From DATARH01 sp035504235 (lineage in GTDB: Bacteria; Pseudomonadota; Alphaproteobacteria; ATCC43930; CGMCC-115725), in assembly GCA_035504235.1 (NCBI GenBank), contig DATJSH010000104.1, forward strand, positions 10,786 through 74,785: 64,000 bases of DNA. The letters run 5' to 3'. The first letter of the stretch is position 1. Each line of letters begins with the position of its first letter. Shown piece by piece: positions 40,750-49,300 of this stretch. Below the pieces are notes generated by a model. That model made no database searches. It saw only the letters and a list, made by a program, of their open reading frames with translations, and had not been told where the DNA came from. Position numbers and translations under genes: made by a program.

Positions 40750-41188
40750 AAGCTTGGCGGCCGCTATCGTCATGTGGCTGGGTGGATGTACTCAGCCAAG
40801 CCCGGCGCCGGCCGCGCCGACAGCAGCGCCCGCGGCCTACCAATGCATTATGCCGCAAGAGCAGCGCATGCTCGTCGCCGAGCTGTTCTTTGGCCGCGAC
40901 AGGGCGGGCGGGAAGGTGGTGAGCGATGCGGAATGGGCGGATTTTCTGGCGCAGACCGTCACCCCCAATTTCCCCGACGGCCTCACCGTGTTCGACGGTT
41001 ATGGCCAGTGGCGCAATCCGGCGACCGGCGCGATCGGCCGCAACCCGGGGGTCAAGATCGTGCTCATCGCCGCGACGCGCAGCGCCGACCTGCCCGGCCG
41101 CTTGGCCGCGGTGATCGACGCCTACAAGGCGCGCTTCCACCAGCAATCGGTCGGCCTCATCACCCGCGATTCTTGCGCCGCGTTCTAA
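40700..41188 (+). CDS. DUF3574 family lipoprotein
   Basis: The 162-residue protein has a lipoprotein signal ending in the lipobox LGGC followed by TQPSP. The mature part begins after a Pro/Ala linker, QCIMPQEQRMLVAELFFGRD, then VSDAEWADFLAQTVTPNFPD and GLTVFDGYGQWRNPATG, which fit DUF3574. The function is unknown. The signal peptide's n-region, KILRRGCPDPGWAWG, is encoded by the right arm of an intergenic palindromic repeat, so the start has probably been captured from repeat DNA. The end overlaps antitoxin-remnant DNA. Confidence 0.82.
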   Translation: MMKILRRGCPDPGWAWGSLAAAIVMWLGGCTQPSPAPAAPTAAPAAYQCIMPQEQRMLVAELFFGRDRAGGKVVSDAEWADFLAQTVTPNFPDGLTVFDGYGQWRNPATGAIGRNPGVKIVLIAATRSADLPGRLAAVIDAYKARFHQQSVGLITRDSCAAF

Positions 41189-41285
41189 TTGACACTGGAA
41201 CTCGATTTCCGAGCCGGGCTTCAGTCCGAACTCCTGGCGCACCCGCTTGGGGATCGTCACCTGACCCTCCGCGCATCTTCGACAT
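41189..41285 (-). pseudogene. Remnant of an AbrB/VapB-type antitoxin gene
   Basis: On the minus strand ATG at 41285 (good GAGG ribosome site eight bases upstream) opens MSKMR, then a one-base insertion (an extra G in CGCGGAGGG) shifts the frame. In the shifted frame the classic SpoVT-AbrB core follows: GQVTIPKRVRQEFGLKPGSE then IEFQC. The gene is cut by the 3' end of the DUF3574 gene, so the C-terminal half and any toxin gene are lost. Both the sequence match and the break are clear. Confidence 0.7.
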
Positions 41286-41286
41286 G

Positions 41287-41314
41287 GTAATACCTCGTGG
41301 ACCTTCGGTATTAC
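41287..41314. promoter_or_regulatory. Inverted repeat GTAATACC/GGTATTAC ahead of the antitoxin remnant
   Basis: Perfect eight-base arms GTAATACC (41287-41294) and GGTATTAC (41307-41314) flank the start of the broken antitoxin gene. Antitoxins of the AbrB family bind such repeats to control their own operon. It probably is the surviving operator. It also lies 37 bases before hpnA. Confidence 0.55.
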
Positions 41315-41350
41315 ATAGCCTCGCTCCCCCGCTAATTTTGGTCTGCGCCC

Positions 41351-42355
41351 ATGCCGCTCGCCCCCGGCCTCAGCCTCGTCACCGGTGCTACCGGGTTTGT
41401 CGGCGCGGCGGTGGCGCGCGCCCTGCTGCGCGAGACGGGACAGCGCGTGCGGGTGCTGGCGCGGCGCGGCAGCGATCGGCGCAACCTCGCCGGGCTCGAT
41501 GTCGAGGTCGCCGAAGGCTCGCTCGAAGACGCCGCCTCGCTCGCGGCAGCGGCGGCGGGGTGCCGCTATCTCTTTCATGTTGCGGCGGATTACCGGCTGT
41601 GGGTGCCCGACCCCGCGGCGATGTTCCGGGCCAATGTCGACGGCACGCGGGCGCTGATGCTGGCGGCGCTCGACGCCGGGGTCGAACGCATCGTCTACAC
41701 CAGCAGCGTCGCGACCCTGGGCATCGTCAAGCACGGCAACGCCGACGAGGCGACGCCCTCCGGCATCGGCGACATGATCGGGCCTTACAAGCAGTCTAAA
41801 TTCGCCGCCGAGCAGGTGGTGAAGGCGCTGATCGGCGAGCGCGACCTGCCGGCGGTGATCGTCAACCCCTCGACCCCGGTCGGTCCCGGCGACATCAAGC
41901 CGACGCCGACCGGGCGGCTTATCCTCGAAGCGGCCAAGGGCAAGATGCCCGGCTATGTCGACACCGGGCTCAACGTGGCTCACGTCGACGATGTCGCCGC
42001 CGGGCAATTGCTCGCGGCAGAGCACGGCGCGGTCGGTGAGCGGTATATTCTCGGCGGCGAAAACCTGGCGCTTGCCGACATCCTCGGGGAGGTCGCGCGC
42101 GCCACCGGGCGGCGGCCGCCCTCGCTCAAAATCCCCTATGCCGTGGTGCTGCCGATCGCAGCCGGGGCCGAGCTGAAGGCGCGGATCACCGGGCGCGAGC
42201 CGTTCACCACCTTGGACGGCGTGCGCATGTCGCGTAAGAAGATGTATTTCAGCTCGGCGAAAGCCATGCGCGAGCTGGGTTACGCGCCGCGGCCGGCGCG
42301 GCAGGCCATTGTCGATGCGATCCGATGGTTCGAGGCAAACGGGTATCTCACGTGA
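41351..42355 (+). CDS. hpnA: Hopanoid-associated sugar epimerase HpnA
   Basis: The 334-residue extended SDR protein begins with the NAD motif VTGATGFVGAAVARALL. YLFHVAADYRLWVPDPAAMF, VYTSSVATLG and the catalytic YKQSKFAAEQ are typical of HpnA, as is VNPSTPVGPGDIKPTPTGRL. It opens the hopanoid locus and is thought to supply or modify the sugar of the hopanoid side chain. Its stop overlaps the hpnC GTG (GTGA). No strong ribosome site precedes the ATG at 41351. Confidence 0.93.
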   Translation: MPLAPGLSLVTGATGFVGAAVARALLRETGQRVRVLARRGSDRRNLAGLDVEVAEGSLEDAASLAAAAAGCRYLFHVAADYRLWVPDPAAMFRANVDGTRALMLAALDAGVERIVYTSSVATLGIVKHGNADEATPSGIGDMIGPYKQSKFAAEQVVKALIGERDLPAVIVNPSTPVGPGDIKPTPTGRLILEAAKGKMPGYVDTGLNVAHVDDVAAGQLLAAEHGAVGERYILGGENLALADILGEVARATGRRPPSLKIPYAVVLPIAAGAELKARITGREPFTTLDGVRMSRKKMYFSSAKAMRELGYAPRPARQAIVDAIRWFEANGYLT

Positions 42356-43209
42356 CGGCGCTCGCCGAGACCGAAGCACCAGCGCTCGAAACCCCGTCCG
42401 GCAAAGGCCGGGGCGACGAGAACTTCCCGGTCGGGTCGTTCCTCATCCGCAAGGATTTGCGCCCGCACGTCCATGCCTTCTACCGCTTCGCACGTAACGC
42501 CGACGACATCGCCGACAACCCGCATCTGGCGGCCGACGACAAGGTGCGCCGGCTCGACCGCATGGGCGAAATCCTGGAGGGCGCGCCGGGCGACGACTCG
42601 CCGGCGGCGAGCGCGATGCGCGCCAGCCTCGCCGTTACCGGCGCCACCGCGCAGCATTGCCACGACGTGCTGTGCGCGTTTCGCCTCGACGCGACCAAGC
42701 TGCGCTACAAAGACTGGGACGATTTGATGGAGTATTGCCGCTATTCGGCCGCGCCGGTCGGGCGGCAGCTGCTCGATCTGCACGGCGAGAGCCGGGACAC
42801 CTGGCCGGCGTCGGATGCGCTGTGCTCGGCGCTGCAGGTACTCAACCATCTGCAGGATTGCGGTGACGATTACCGCAACCTCAATCGCGTCTATCTGCCG
42901 TTGGAACTGATGGACAACGCGGGGGTCGCGGTCAAGGAATTGGCCGCCGGTCCGTCCGGTCATGGCATGCGGCGGGTGCTCGACAGCCTGCTCGACGCGA
43001 CCGATCAGCTGATCGGTGAGGCGAGTCGGCTGCCGGGCGGTGTCGGGGCGCGCGGCTTGCGCTGGGAAGCGGCGACAATCGTCGAGCTGGCGCGGCGGCT
43101 GTCGCGCCGGCTGCGGCGCGGCGATCCGCTCGCGCGCCGCGTCGCGCTGAGCAGGGGCGATTTCGCCGCCGCCCTCGCGACCGGCATCCTGCGCGGCCGC
43201 AAGCGGTGA
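42352..43209 (+). CDS. hpnC: Squalene synthesis protein HpnC
   Basis: A 285-residue trans-isoprenyl diphosphate synthase-like protein of the HpnC type. It has the Asp-rich helix FYRFARNADDIADNPHLAAD and the second DDYRNLNRVYLPLE motif (HLQDCGDDYRNLN). With HpnD and HpnE it makes squalene from farnesyl diphosphate: HpnC turns presqualene diphosphate to hydroxysqualene. It starts with GTG within the hpnA stop; its own stop overlaps the hpnD GTG. It is cytoplasmic or membrane-associated. Confidence 0.94.
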   Translation: MTALAETEAPALETPSGKGRGDENFPVGSFLIRKDLRPHVHAFYRFARNADDIADNPHLAADDKVRRLDRMGEILEGAPGDDSPAASAMRASLAVTGATAQHCHDVLCAFRLDATKLRYKDWDDLMEYCRYSAAPVGRQLLDLHGESRDTWPASDALCSALQVLNHLQDCGDDYRNLNRVYLPLELMDNAGVAVKELAAGPSGHGMRRVLDSLLDATDQLIGEASRLPGGVGARGLRWEAATIVELARRLSRRLRRGDPLARRVALSRGDFAAALATGILRGRKR

Positions 43210-44081
43210 CCGGTGCGGCCCTCGACGGCGTCGGCTCCGTCGCCGACGAGGCCTCGCTGCGCGAGACCATTCGCCGCCGGGTCGAAGCGGCCGGCACGTC
43301 GTTCTATTGGGCGATGCGCCTGCTGCCCAAAGAGCGGCGCGAAGGGATGTACGCAGTCTATGCGTTCTGCCGCGAGGTTGACGATATCGCCGATGACTGG
43401 CCCGCGCCCGAACGGCCCGCCGGGCTCGCGATGTGGCACGACGAGATCGAGGCGATCTATGCCGGCCGCCCGCAGCAGCTCATCTCCCGGGCGCTGGCGG
43501 CGCCGGTCGCCCGCTTCCAACTGCGCAAGCAGGATTTCCACGCCATCATCGACGGCATGGAGATGGATGCCGGCGATCCGATTCGTGCGCCGGACATGGC
43601 GACGCTTGATCTTTACTGCGCGCGGGTCGCGGCTGCGGTCGGGCATTTGTCGGTGCATGTCTTCGGCGATCCGAGCGACACGGCGCATGAGGTGGCCGAC
43701 GCCTTGGGGCGGGCGCTGCAGCTCACCAATATCCTGCGCGATCTCGCCGAGGACGCGGAGCGTGGCCGGCTTTATCTGCCGCGCGGGCTGCTCGACCGCC
43801 ACGGCATCCGCAGCGACGACCCAACCTTCGTGCTCCACCATCCGGCGCTGCCGGCCGTCTGTCGCGACCTGGCGGCGGTGGGACGCAGCCACTTCGCGGC
43901 GGCGGAGAGGGCGATGGCGCGCTCGTCGCACCGCGCGATGCGCCCGGCCGCGGTGATGAGCGCGTTCTACCGGGCGACGCTCGACGCATTGGTCGAGGCG
44001 GACTGGCGCGATCCCGAAGCTCGGGTCAGCCTCAGCAAAGGCCGCAAATTATGGCTGGTGCTGCGCCATGGGCTGATATGA
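43206..44081 (+). CDS. hpnD: Presqualene diphosphate synthase HpnD
   Basis: The 291-residue enzyme couples two farnesyl diphosphates into presqualene diphosphate. It carries YAVYAFCREVDDIADDWPAP (first DxxxD), DGMEMDAGDPI, and the second Asp motif LTNILRDLAEDAERGRLYLP. It starts with a GTG inside the hpnC stop and ends overlapping the hpnE ATG. It is a tightly coupled member of hpnACDE-shc. Confidence 0.95.
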   Translation: MTGAALDGVGSVADEASLRETIRRRVEAAGTSFYWAMRLLPKERREGMYAVYAFCREVDDIADDWPAPERPAGLAMWHDEIEAIYAGRPQQLISRALAAPVARFQLRKQDFHAIIDGMEMDAGDPIRAPDMATLDLYCARVAAAVGHLSVHVFGDPSDTAHEVADALGRALQLTNILRDLAEDAERGRLYLPRGLLDRHGIRSDDPTFVLHHPALPAVCRDLAAVGRSHFAAAERAMARSSHRAMRPAAVMSAFYRATLDALVEADWRDPEARVSLSKGRKLWLVLRHGLI

Positions 44082-45454
44082 GCGGGGCGGGCACGGTGCA
44101 TGTCGTCGGCGCCGGGCTCGCCGGGCTCGCCGCCGCGGCAGCACTCGCCGCCGCCGGCCGCCGGGTCGCGCTTTACGAAAGCAGCGCGCACGCCGGAGGG
44201 CGCTGCCGCTCGTATTTCGACGCCGAACTCGGCTGCCGGATCGACAACGGCAACCATTTGCTGCTCTCCGGCAATCGCTCGGCGATGGCGTATCTGCGCC
44301 TGATCGAGGCGCGCCACACCTTTGAGAGTCCCGGCGAGGCGATCTTCCCGTTTGTCGATCTGACGACAGGCGAGCGCTGGAGCCTGCGCCCCAATCGTGG
44401 CGTGCTGCCGTGGTGGGTGTTGTGCGCCGGGCGGCGCGTGCCAGGCACCCGGGCACGCGATTATCTCGGCGTGCGGCGTCTGCGCGACGCCGGGCGGGGT
44501 GCCACGGTCGCCGATTGCCTCGACCCGCGCAGCACGCTTTATCGCCGGCTTTGGCAGCCGGTCGCGGTCGCGGCGCTCAACACCGCCGCCGAGGCGGGCG
44601 CGGCACGGCTGTTCCGGCCGGTGCTGGATGAGACGCTGGGCCGCGGCGCAGCGGCATGCCGGCCGCTGGTGCCGCGCGAGGGTCTGTCGGAAAGCCTCAT
44701 CGATCCGGCGTTGGCGATGCTCCGCGCGCGCGGCGCCGACACCCGCTTTGTCGCGCGGCTGCGCGGCATCCGCTTTGCCGAGGAGCGTGTCCGGGAGCTC
44801 GATTTCGACAACAGCCTCGTCGATGTGGCGGAGGACGATCAGGTCGTGCTGGCGGTGCCGGCGACGGTCGCCGCGCGCCTCGTGCCCGAGCTGGTCACCC
44901 CCGACGACCACGCGCCGATCGTCAACGCGCACTATCGCGCGGCGATATCCGTTGACGCACCCGGCGGCACGCCGCTCTTCATCGGGCTGATCGGCGGCAC
45001 GGCGGAATGGGTGTTCCGGAAGCGCGAGGTTGTCTCGGTCACGGTGAGCGCCGCCGATTCGCTGGTCGATCGCCCCGCCGAAGAGTTGCGAGCGGTATTG
45101 TGGCGCGATGTCGCCGCGGCCTATCGGCTGCCGGAACAGCCTGTCCCGCCAGCCCGCATCGTCAAGGAGCGACGCGCGACATTCCGCGCGACGCCGGCGC
45201 AGCTGAAAAAACGCCCTGCGACAAAAACCCGATGGAACAATCTGCTACTTGCCGGCGATTATGTCGATACTGGCTTGCCGGCTACGATCGAAGGCGCTAT
45301 TCGCTCCGGTCTTGCCGCGGCCGAGGCGATCGCCCGGCTTTCCGGCGCCCGCATCGCTCGCGGACGGCCGGGTACCGACAGTCCAGAGCGGAGCGATGAC
45401 ACCCGAACCGGTGCCGACGACCCCAAGCGCGAGGCAGCTCGCCTCGCTCGATAA
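44078..45454 (+). CDS. hpnE: Hydroxysqualene dehydroxylase HpnE
   Basis: The 458-residue FAD-dependent amine-oxidase-like protein starts with VHVVGAGLAGLAAAAALAAA and the GGRCRSYFD motif that follows the dinucleotide fold. FDNGNHL-like IDNGNHLLLSGN and LLAGDYVDTGLPATIEGAIR at the C-terminal end are also characteristic. It reduces hydroxysqualene to squalene. The ATG overlaps the hpnD stop. The 3' end overlaps the squalene-hopene cyclase start by 59 bases, in a disordered basic tail (TDSPERSDDTRTGADDP). Confidence 0.93.
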   Translation: MSGAGTVHVVGAGLAGLAAAAALAAAGRRVALYESSAHAGGRCRSYFDAELGCRIDNGNHLLLSGNRSAMAYLRLIEARHTFESPGEAIFPFVDLTTGERWSLRPNRGVLPWWVLCAGRRVPGTRARDYLGVRRLRDAGRGATVADCLDPRSTLYRRLWQPVAVAALNTAAEAGAARLFRPVLDETLGRGAAACRPLVPREGLSESLIDPALAMLRARGADTRFVARLRGIRFAEERVRELDFDNSLVDVAEDDQVVLAVPATVAARLVPELVTPDDHAPIVNAHYRAAISVDAPGGTPLFIGLIGGTAEWVFRKREVVSVTVSAADSLVDRPAEELRAVLWRDVAAAYRLPEQPVPPARIVKERRATFRATPAQLKKRPATKTRWNNLLLAGDYVDTGLPATIEGAIRSGLAAAEAIARLSGARIARGRPGTDSPERSDDTRTGADDPKREAARLAR

Positions 45455-47345
45455 AGCCGTGACGCGTGCCGCGAAATGGCTGCTGTCGCGTCAGCACGAA
45501 GACGGCCATTGGGTCTTCGAGCTCGAAGCCGACGCGACGATTCCGGCCGAGTACGTCCTGCTTCAGCATTATCTCGACACGATCGATGTCGACCTCGAGC
45601 AGCGCATCGCGCGCTACCTGCGGTCGACGCAGGAAGGGCATGGCGGCTGGGCGCTCTATCGCGGCGGCGCGTTCGACCTCAGCGCCTCGGTGAAAGCGTA
45701 TTTCGCGCTGAAAGCAGTCGGCGATCCGATCGATGCGCCGCATATGGCGCACGCCCGCGACGCCATTCTCAAGGCGGGGGGTGCGAGACGGTGCAATGTC
45801 TTCACCCGCATCCTCCTGGCGCTGTGGGGGGAAGTGCCGTGGCGCGCCGTGCCGGTCATGCCGGTCGAAATGCTGCTGCTCCCGGGCTGGTTCCCATTCC
45901 ACATCGACAAGATCTCGTATTGGTCGCGTGTCGTGGTGGTGCCGCTGACGGTGCTGATGGCGAAGCAACCGCGTGCCAAGAACCCGCGTGGCATCTCGAT
46001 CGCCGAGCTGTTCCGCGAGCCGCCCGACCAGGTCAGAGATTGGATCGCGCCGCCGACCCCTTCGGTGACGGGCAGCGCTTTTGTCGCGCTCGACAAGGCG
46101 GTGCGCGCCGTCGAGCCGTATTTCTCCAAAAAACGACGGCAGCGGGCGATCGACAAGGCCGTCGATTTTGTCACCGAACGCCTCAACGGCGAGGACGGCC
46201 TCGGCGGCATTTTTCCGGCGATGGCCACCTCGCTGATGATGTATGTCGCGCTCGGCTATCCGCTCGACCACCCGCTTTGCGTCACCGCGAAGAGCGCGAC
46301 CGACAAGCTCGTGGCACGCAACAACGGCAGCGCCTATACCCAGCCTTGCCTGTCGCCGGTATGGGACACCGTGCTTGCCGGCCACGCGCTGATGGATGTC
46401 GGCGACGATGCGCTGACCGAACCGCTGACGCGCGCCTTTGACTGGCTTGCCGCGAAGCAGGTGCTCGACATCGCCGGCGACTGGGCGGCGCAGCGGCCCG
46501 GCCTTCGTCCCGGCGGTTGGGCGTTCCAATACGAGAACGCGCACTATCCCGATGTCGACGACACGGCGGCCGCTGGCCTCGCGCTCGACCGCTTCGATGC
46601 ACGCCGCTATCGCCAATCGCTCGCGCGCGCCGCGGAGTGGATCATCGGCATGCAGAGCAAGGGTGGCGGCTGGGGCGCGTTCGACGCCGACAATACGCAT
46701 ACCTATCTCAACCACATCCCCTTCGCCGACCACGGCGCGTTGCTCGACCCGCCGACCGCCGACGTTTCCGCGCGCTGCCTCGGCTTTCTGGCGCAGGCAG
46801 GGTATTCGCCCGACCATCCGACAATCGCCGCGACGATCGACTTCCTGCGCCGCGAGCAGGAGCCGGACGGCAGCTGGTTCGGGCGCTGGGGCACCAACTA
46901 CATCTACGGCACCTGGTCGGTGCTGGCCGGGCTCAATGCCGCCGGGATCGCGCCCGACGCACCGGAGATCCGGCGCGCCGTCACCTGGCTGCTCGCGCGC
47001 CAGCGAGAAGACGGAGGCTGGGGCGAGAGCGGCGCCAGCTACGCCGATGGCGCGCCTCATGGCGCCGCGATGTACAGCACGGCATCGCAAACCGCCTGGG
47101 CGCTCTTAGGCCTGATGGCGGCAGGCGAAGTGACGCACCCGGCGGTGGAACGCGGCATCCGCTACCTTATCGATCACCAGCAAACCGATGGCGATTGGGA
47201 CGAGCCCTGGTACACAGCGGTCGGTTTCCCCCGCGTGTTCTATCTGCGCTACCACGGCTATCGCTCGTATTTCCCGCTCTGGGCGCTCGCACGCTATCGC
47301 CGCCTTAGCCAGGCCAATTCGCCCCGCGTCGCCTTCGGCATTTAA
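45396..47345 (+). CDS. shc: Squalene-hopene cyclase
   Basis: The 649-residue cyclase turns squalene into hopene and hopanol. The acid motif DVDDTA lies at residues 386-391 (Asp388 or its neighbour gives the proton). Repeated QW motifs are visible, such as QSKGGGWGAFD, EQEPDGSWFGRWG, QREDGGWGESG and QTDGDWDEPWYT. GFPRVFYLRYHGYRSYFPLW is a conserved C-terminal block. The protein is monotopic on the inner membrane. I chose ATG 45396 (GGAG upstream), which overlaps hpnE by 59 bases and gives normal length. Confidence 0.97.
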   Translation: MTPEPVPTTPSARQLASLDKAVTRAAKWLLSRQHEDGHWVFELEADATIPAEYVLLQHYLDTIDVDLEQRIARYLRSTQEGHGGWALYRGGAFDLSASVKAYFALKAVGDPIDAPHMAHARDAILKAGGARRCNVFTRILLALWGEVPWRAVPVMPVEMLLLPGWFPFHIDKISYWSRVVVVPLTVLMAKQPRAKNPRGISIAELFREPPDQVRDWIAPPTPSVTGSAFVALDKAVRAVEPYFSKKRRQRAIDKAVDFVTERLNGEDGLGGIFPAMATSLMMYVALGYPLDHPLCVTAKSATDKLVARNNGSAYTQPCLSPVWDTVLAGHALMDVGDDALTEPLTRAFDWLAAKQVLDIAGDWAAQRPGLRPGGWAFQYENAHYPDVDDTAAAGLALDRFDARRYRQSLARAAEWIIGMQSKGGGWGAFDADNTHTYLNHIPFADHGALLDPPTADVSARCLGFLAQAGYSPDHPTIAATIDFLRREQEPDGSWFGRWGTNYIYGTWSVLAGLNAAGIAPDAPEIRRAVTWLLARQREDGGWGESGASYADGAPHGAAMYSTASQTAWALLGLMAAGEVTHPAVERGIRYLIDHQQTDGDWDEPWYTAVGFPRVFYLRYHGYRSYFPLWALARYRRLSQANSPRVAFGI

Positions 47346-47413
47346 CCTAGGCAAAAGACAAGTCCTTCATCCGGCGCGACAATGCGAGGCCAAATTGGCC
47401 CTGGCGGACTGCT

Positions 47414-48139
47414 TTGAAATCGCGTATCCCGACTCCGCCGAAGAAAAACAACCGTGCTTGGAGTGCCACCCTGTCCTATACGGTTCTCTGCACCACCGGC
47501 CTCGAGGCCGAGGCGAAAATCGCCCGACGCGCCGGGCTGTCCGCGGTGGTGGGCGCGGGCGATCATCGCCGCACCGTTCGGGTCGTCGAGGAAGCCGCTC
47601 CGGCGGCCGAGTGCCTGGTGAGCTTCGGCATCGCCGGCGCGCTGAAGCCGGGTCTGCGAGCGGGCGACATCATCCTCTCCACCGAAGTGGTCGACGAAGG
47701 CAAGCGGTGGCTTACGAGTGACAGCATCCGCCCGCGTATCAGCGAACTCGCCGAGGAAATCGGCGCGATCGAAGGGCCGGTGCTCGGCGCACGGATGGTG
47801 GTCGCGACCAAGACGGACAAGCGCCGCGCCTGGAAGCAGACCGGCGCCCTCGCCGTCGATCTCGAAAGCGTCGTGGTGGCGCGTGCCGCGGCGGCGCTCG
47901 GCATACCCTTTATCGTACTGCGCGCGATCGCCGACCCGGCGGTGCGCGAACTGCCGCCGGCGGCGCTGGTGCCGCTCAGCGGCGACGGCACGCCGGCGAT
48001 CGGGCAGGTGCTGGCCTCCGTGCTGGCTCGCCCGCGCCAACTACCGACGCTGCTGACGGTCGCGCGCGAGGCGCGTCAGGCGCTGCAGGCGCTGGTCGAG
48101 CCCGCCTATGCCCTCAACCGGATGCTTGCCGGGGCTTAA
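47414..48139 (+). CDS. hpnG: Adenosylhopane nucleosidase/phosphorylase HpnG
   Basis: The 241-residue protein belongs to the purine nucleoside phosphorylase-like family used by HpnG. It acts on adenosylhopane, removing adenine to give phosphoribosyl- or ribosylhopane. VLCTTGLEAEAKIARRAGL, LVSFGIAGALKPGLRAGDII and VDLESVVVARAAAALGIPFI are typical. The start is uncertain: TTG at 47414 has no good ribosome site, while CTG at 47471 has GGAG about nine bases upstream. The 3' end overlaps convergent hpnH by four bases. Confidence 0.88.
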   Translation: MKSRIPTPPKKNNRAWSATLSYTVLCTTGLEAEAKIARRAGLSAVVGAGDHRRTVRVVEEAAPAAECLVSFGIAGALKPGLRAGDIILSTEVVDEGKRWLTSDSIRPRISELAEEIGAIEGPVLGARMVVATKTDKRRAWKQTGALAVDLESVVVARAAAALGIPFIVLRAIADPAVRELPPAALVPLSGDGTPAIGQVLASVLARPRQLPTLLTVAREARQALQALVEPAYALNRMLAGA

Positions 48140-49257
48140 TCGTCGGCGGCGGAGGAGAGCTTCGCCATCGCCTGCTCGACATGGTCGGAGAAGACATATT
48201 GCGCCGGCCGCTGGCGGTCGAGCGGGATTTCGGGCGCCATCTCGCCCGCGGTCTTGATGCCGCGAAGCGCCACCGCGGCGGCCCTCCACGGCCGCTTCAC
48301 GGTATCGACGACAGCGCTCGCCTCGTAGCCGCTATGCACCATGCAGTCGGCGCATTTCTCGTAATTGCCGGTGCCGTATGAATCCCAGTCGGTCTCTTCC
48401 ATCAGCTCTTTGAAGGTCTTCGCATAGCCTTCGCCGAGCAGATAGCACGGCCTCTGCCAGCCGAAATAATTGCGGCACGGGTTGCCCCATGGCGTGCAGT
48501 GATAGCTCTGGTTGCCGGCGAGGAAGTCGAGGAACAGGCTCGACTGGTTGAAACTCCAGCGCCGTTTGGGGTCGCGCCGGAAGATGTCGCGAAACAGCTC
48601 CTTGGTGCGGCGGCGGCTAAGGAAATGCTCCTGGTCGGGCGCGCGCTCATAGGCGTAGCCGGGCGAGATGGTGATGCCGTCGATACCCATCTCGGTGACG
48701 GCGTCGAAGAAGTTCGCCATGCGCTCCGGCTCGGCGGTGTTGAACAGCGTCGCGTTGATGTTGACGCGGAAGCCGCGCGATTTTGCGAACTTCAAAGCCT
48801 CGACCGCGCGGTCATAGACGCCGTCGAGACAGACGGAGCGATCATGGTCATCCTTGTCGCCGTCGAGATGCACCGTCCAGGCGAAATAGGGGTTCGGGTC
48901 GAACAGGTCGATCTTCTTTTCCAAGAGCAGCGCGTTGGTGCAGAGATAGACGAACTTCTTGCGCGCGATGATCCCCTGGACAATCTCCTCGATCTCGCGA
49001 TGCAAGAGCGGCTCGCCGCCCGCCAGCACGACGATCGGCGCGCCACACTCGTCGACGGCTTCCATGCATTGCGCCACCGACAGACGCTGGTTCAGAATCG
49101 GATCGGGATAATCGATCTTGCCGCAACCGGCGCAGGCGAGGTTGCAGCGAAAGAGCGGCTCCAGCATCAGGACAAGCGGGTAGCGTTTCACGCCGCGAAG
49201 GTGCTTGCTCATGATATAGGCGCCGACGCGAATTTTCTGGTTCAGCGAAATCGCCAC
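48136..49257 (-). CDS. hpnH: Adenosylhopane synthase HpnH (radical SAM)
   Basis: The 373-residue radical SAM enzyme joins the 5'-deoxyadenosyl group to diploptene, giving adenosylhopane. The [4Fe-4S] motif is FRCNLACAGCGKIDYPD (Cx3Cx2C). It starts with GTG (MAISLNQKIRVGAYIM), five bases after GAGG. VVLAGGEPLLHREIEEIV and FAWTVHLDGDKDDHDRSVC are typical HpnH blocks. The C-terminal part has SPASM-like cysteines (YHCTPWGNPCRNYFGW, CADCMVHSGY). It is transcribed opposite to hpnA-G. Confidence 0.96.
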   Translation of the reverse strand: MAISLNQKIRVGAYIMSKHLRGVKRYPLVLMLEPLFRCNLACAGCGKIDYPDPILNQRLSVAQCMEAVDECGAPIVVLAGGEPLLHREIEEIVQGIIARKKFVYLCTNALLLEKKIDLFDPNPYFAWTVHLDGDKDDHDRSVCLDGVYDRAVEALKFAKSRGFRVNINATLFNTAEPERMANFFDAVTEMGIDGITISPGYAYERAPDQEHFLSRRRTKELFRDIFRRDPKRRWSFNQSSLFLDFLAGNQSYHCTPWGNPCRNYFGWQRPCYLLGEGYAKTFKELMEETDWDSYGTGNYEKCADCMVHSGYEASAVVDTVKRPWRAAAVALRGIKTAGEMAPEIPLDRQRPAQYVFSDHVEQAMAKLSSAADD

Positions 49258-49300
49258 TGGAACCTCATGTGTTGGGCGGAATCACGCGCGATAGGGTGAG

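Noticed and set aside
45297..47090. 597-codon minus-strand open frame
   Set aside because: It is antisense to the squalene-hopene cyclase and shows only shadow-type composition.
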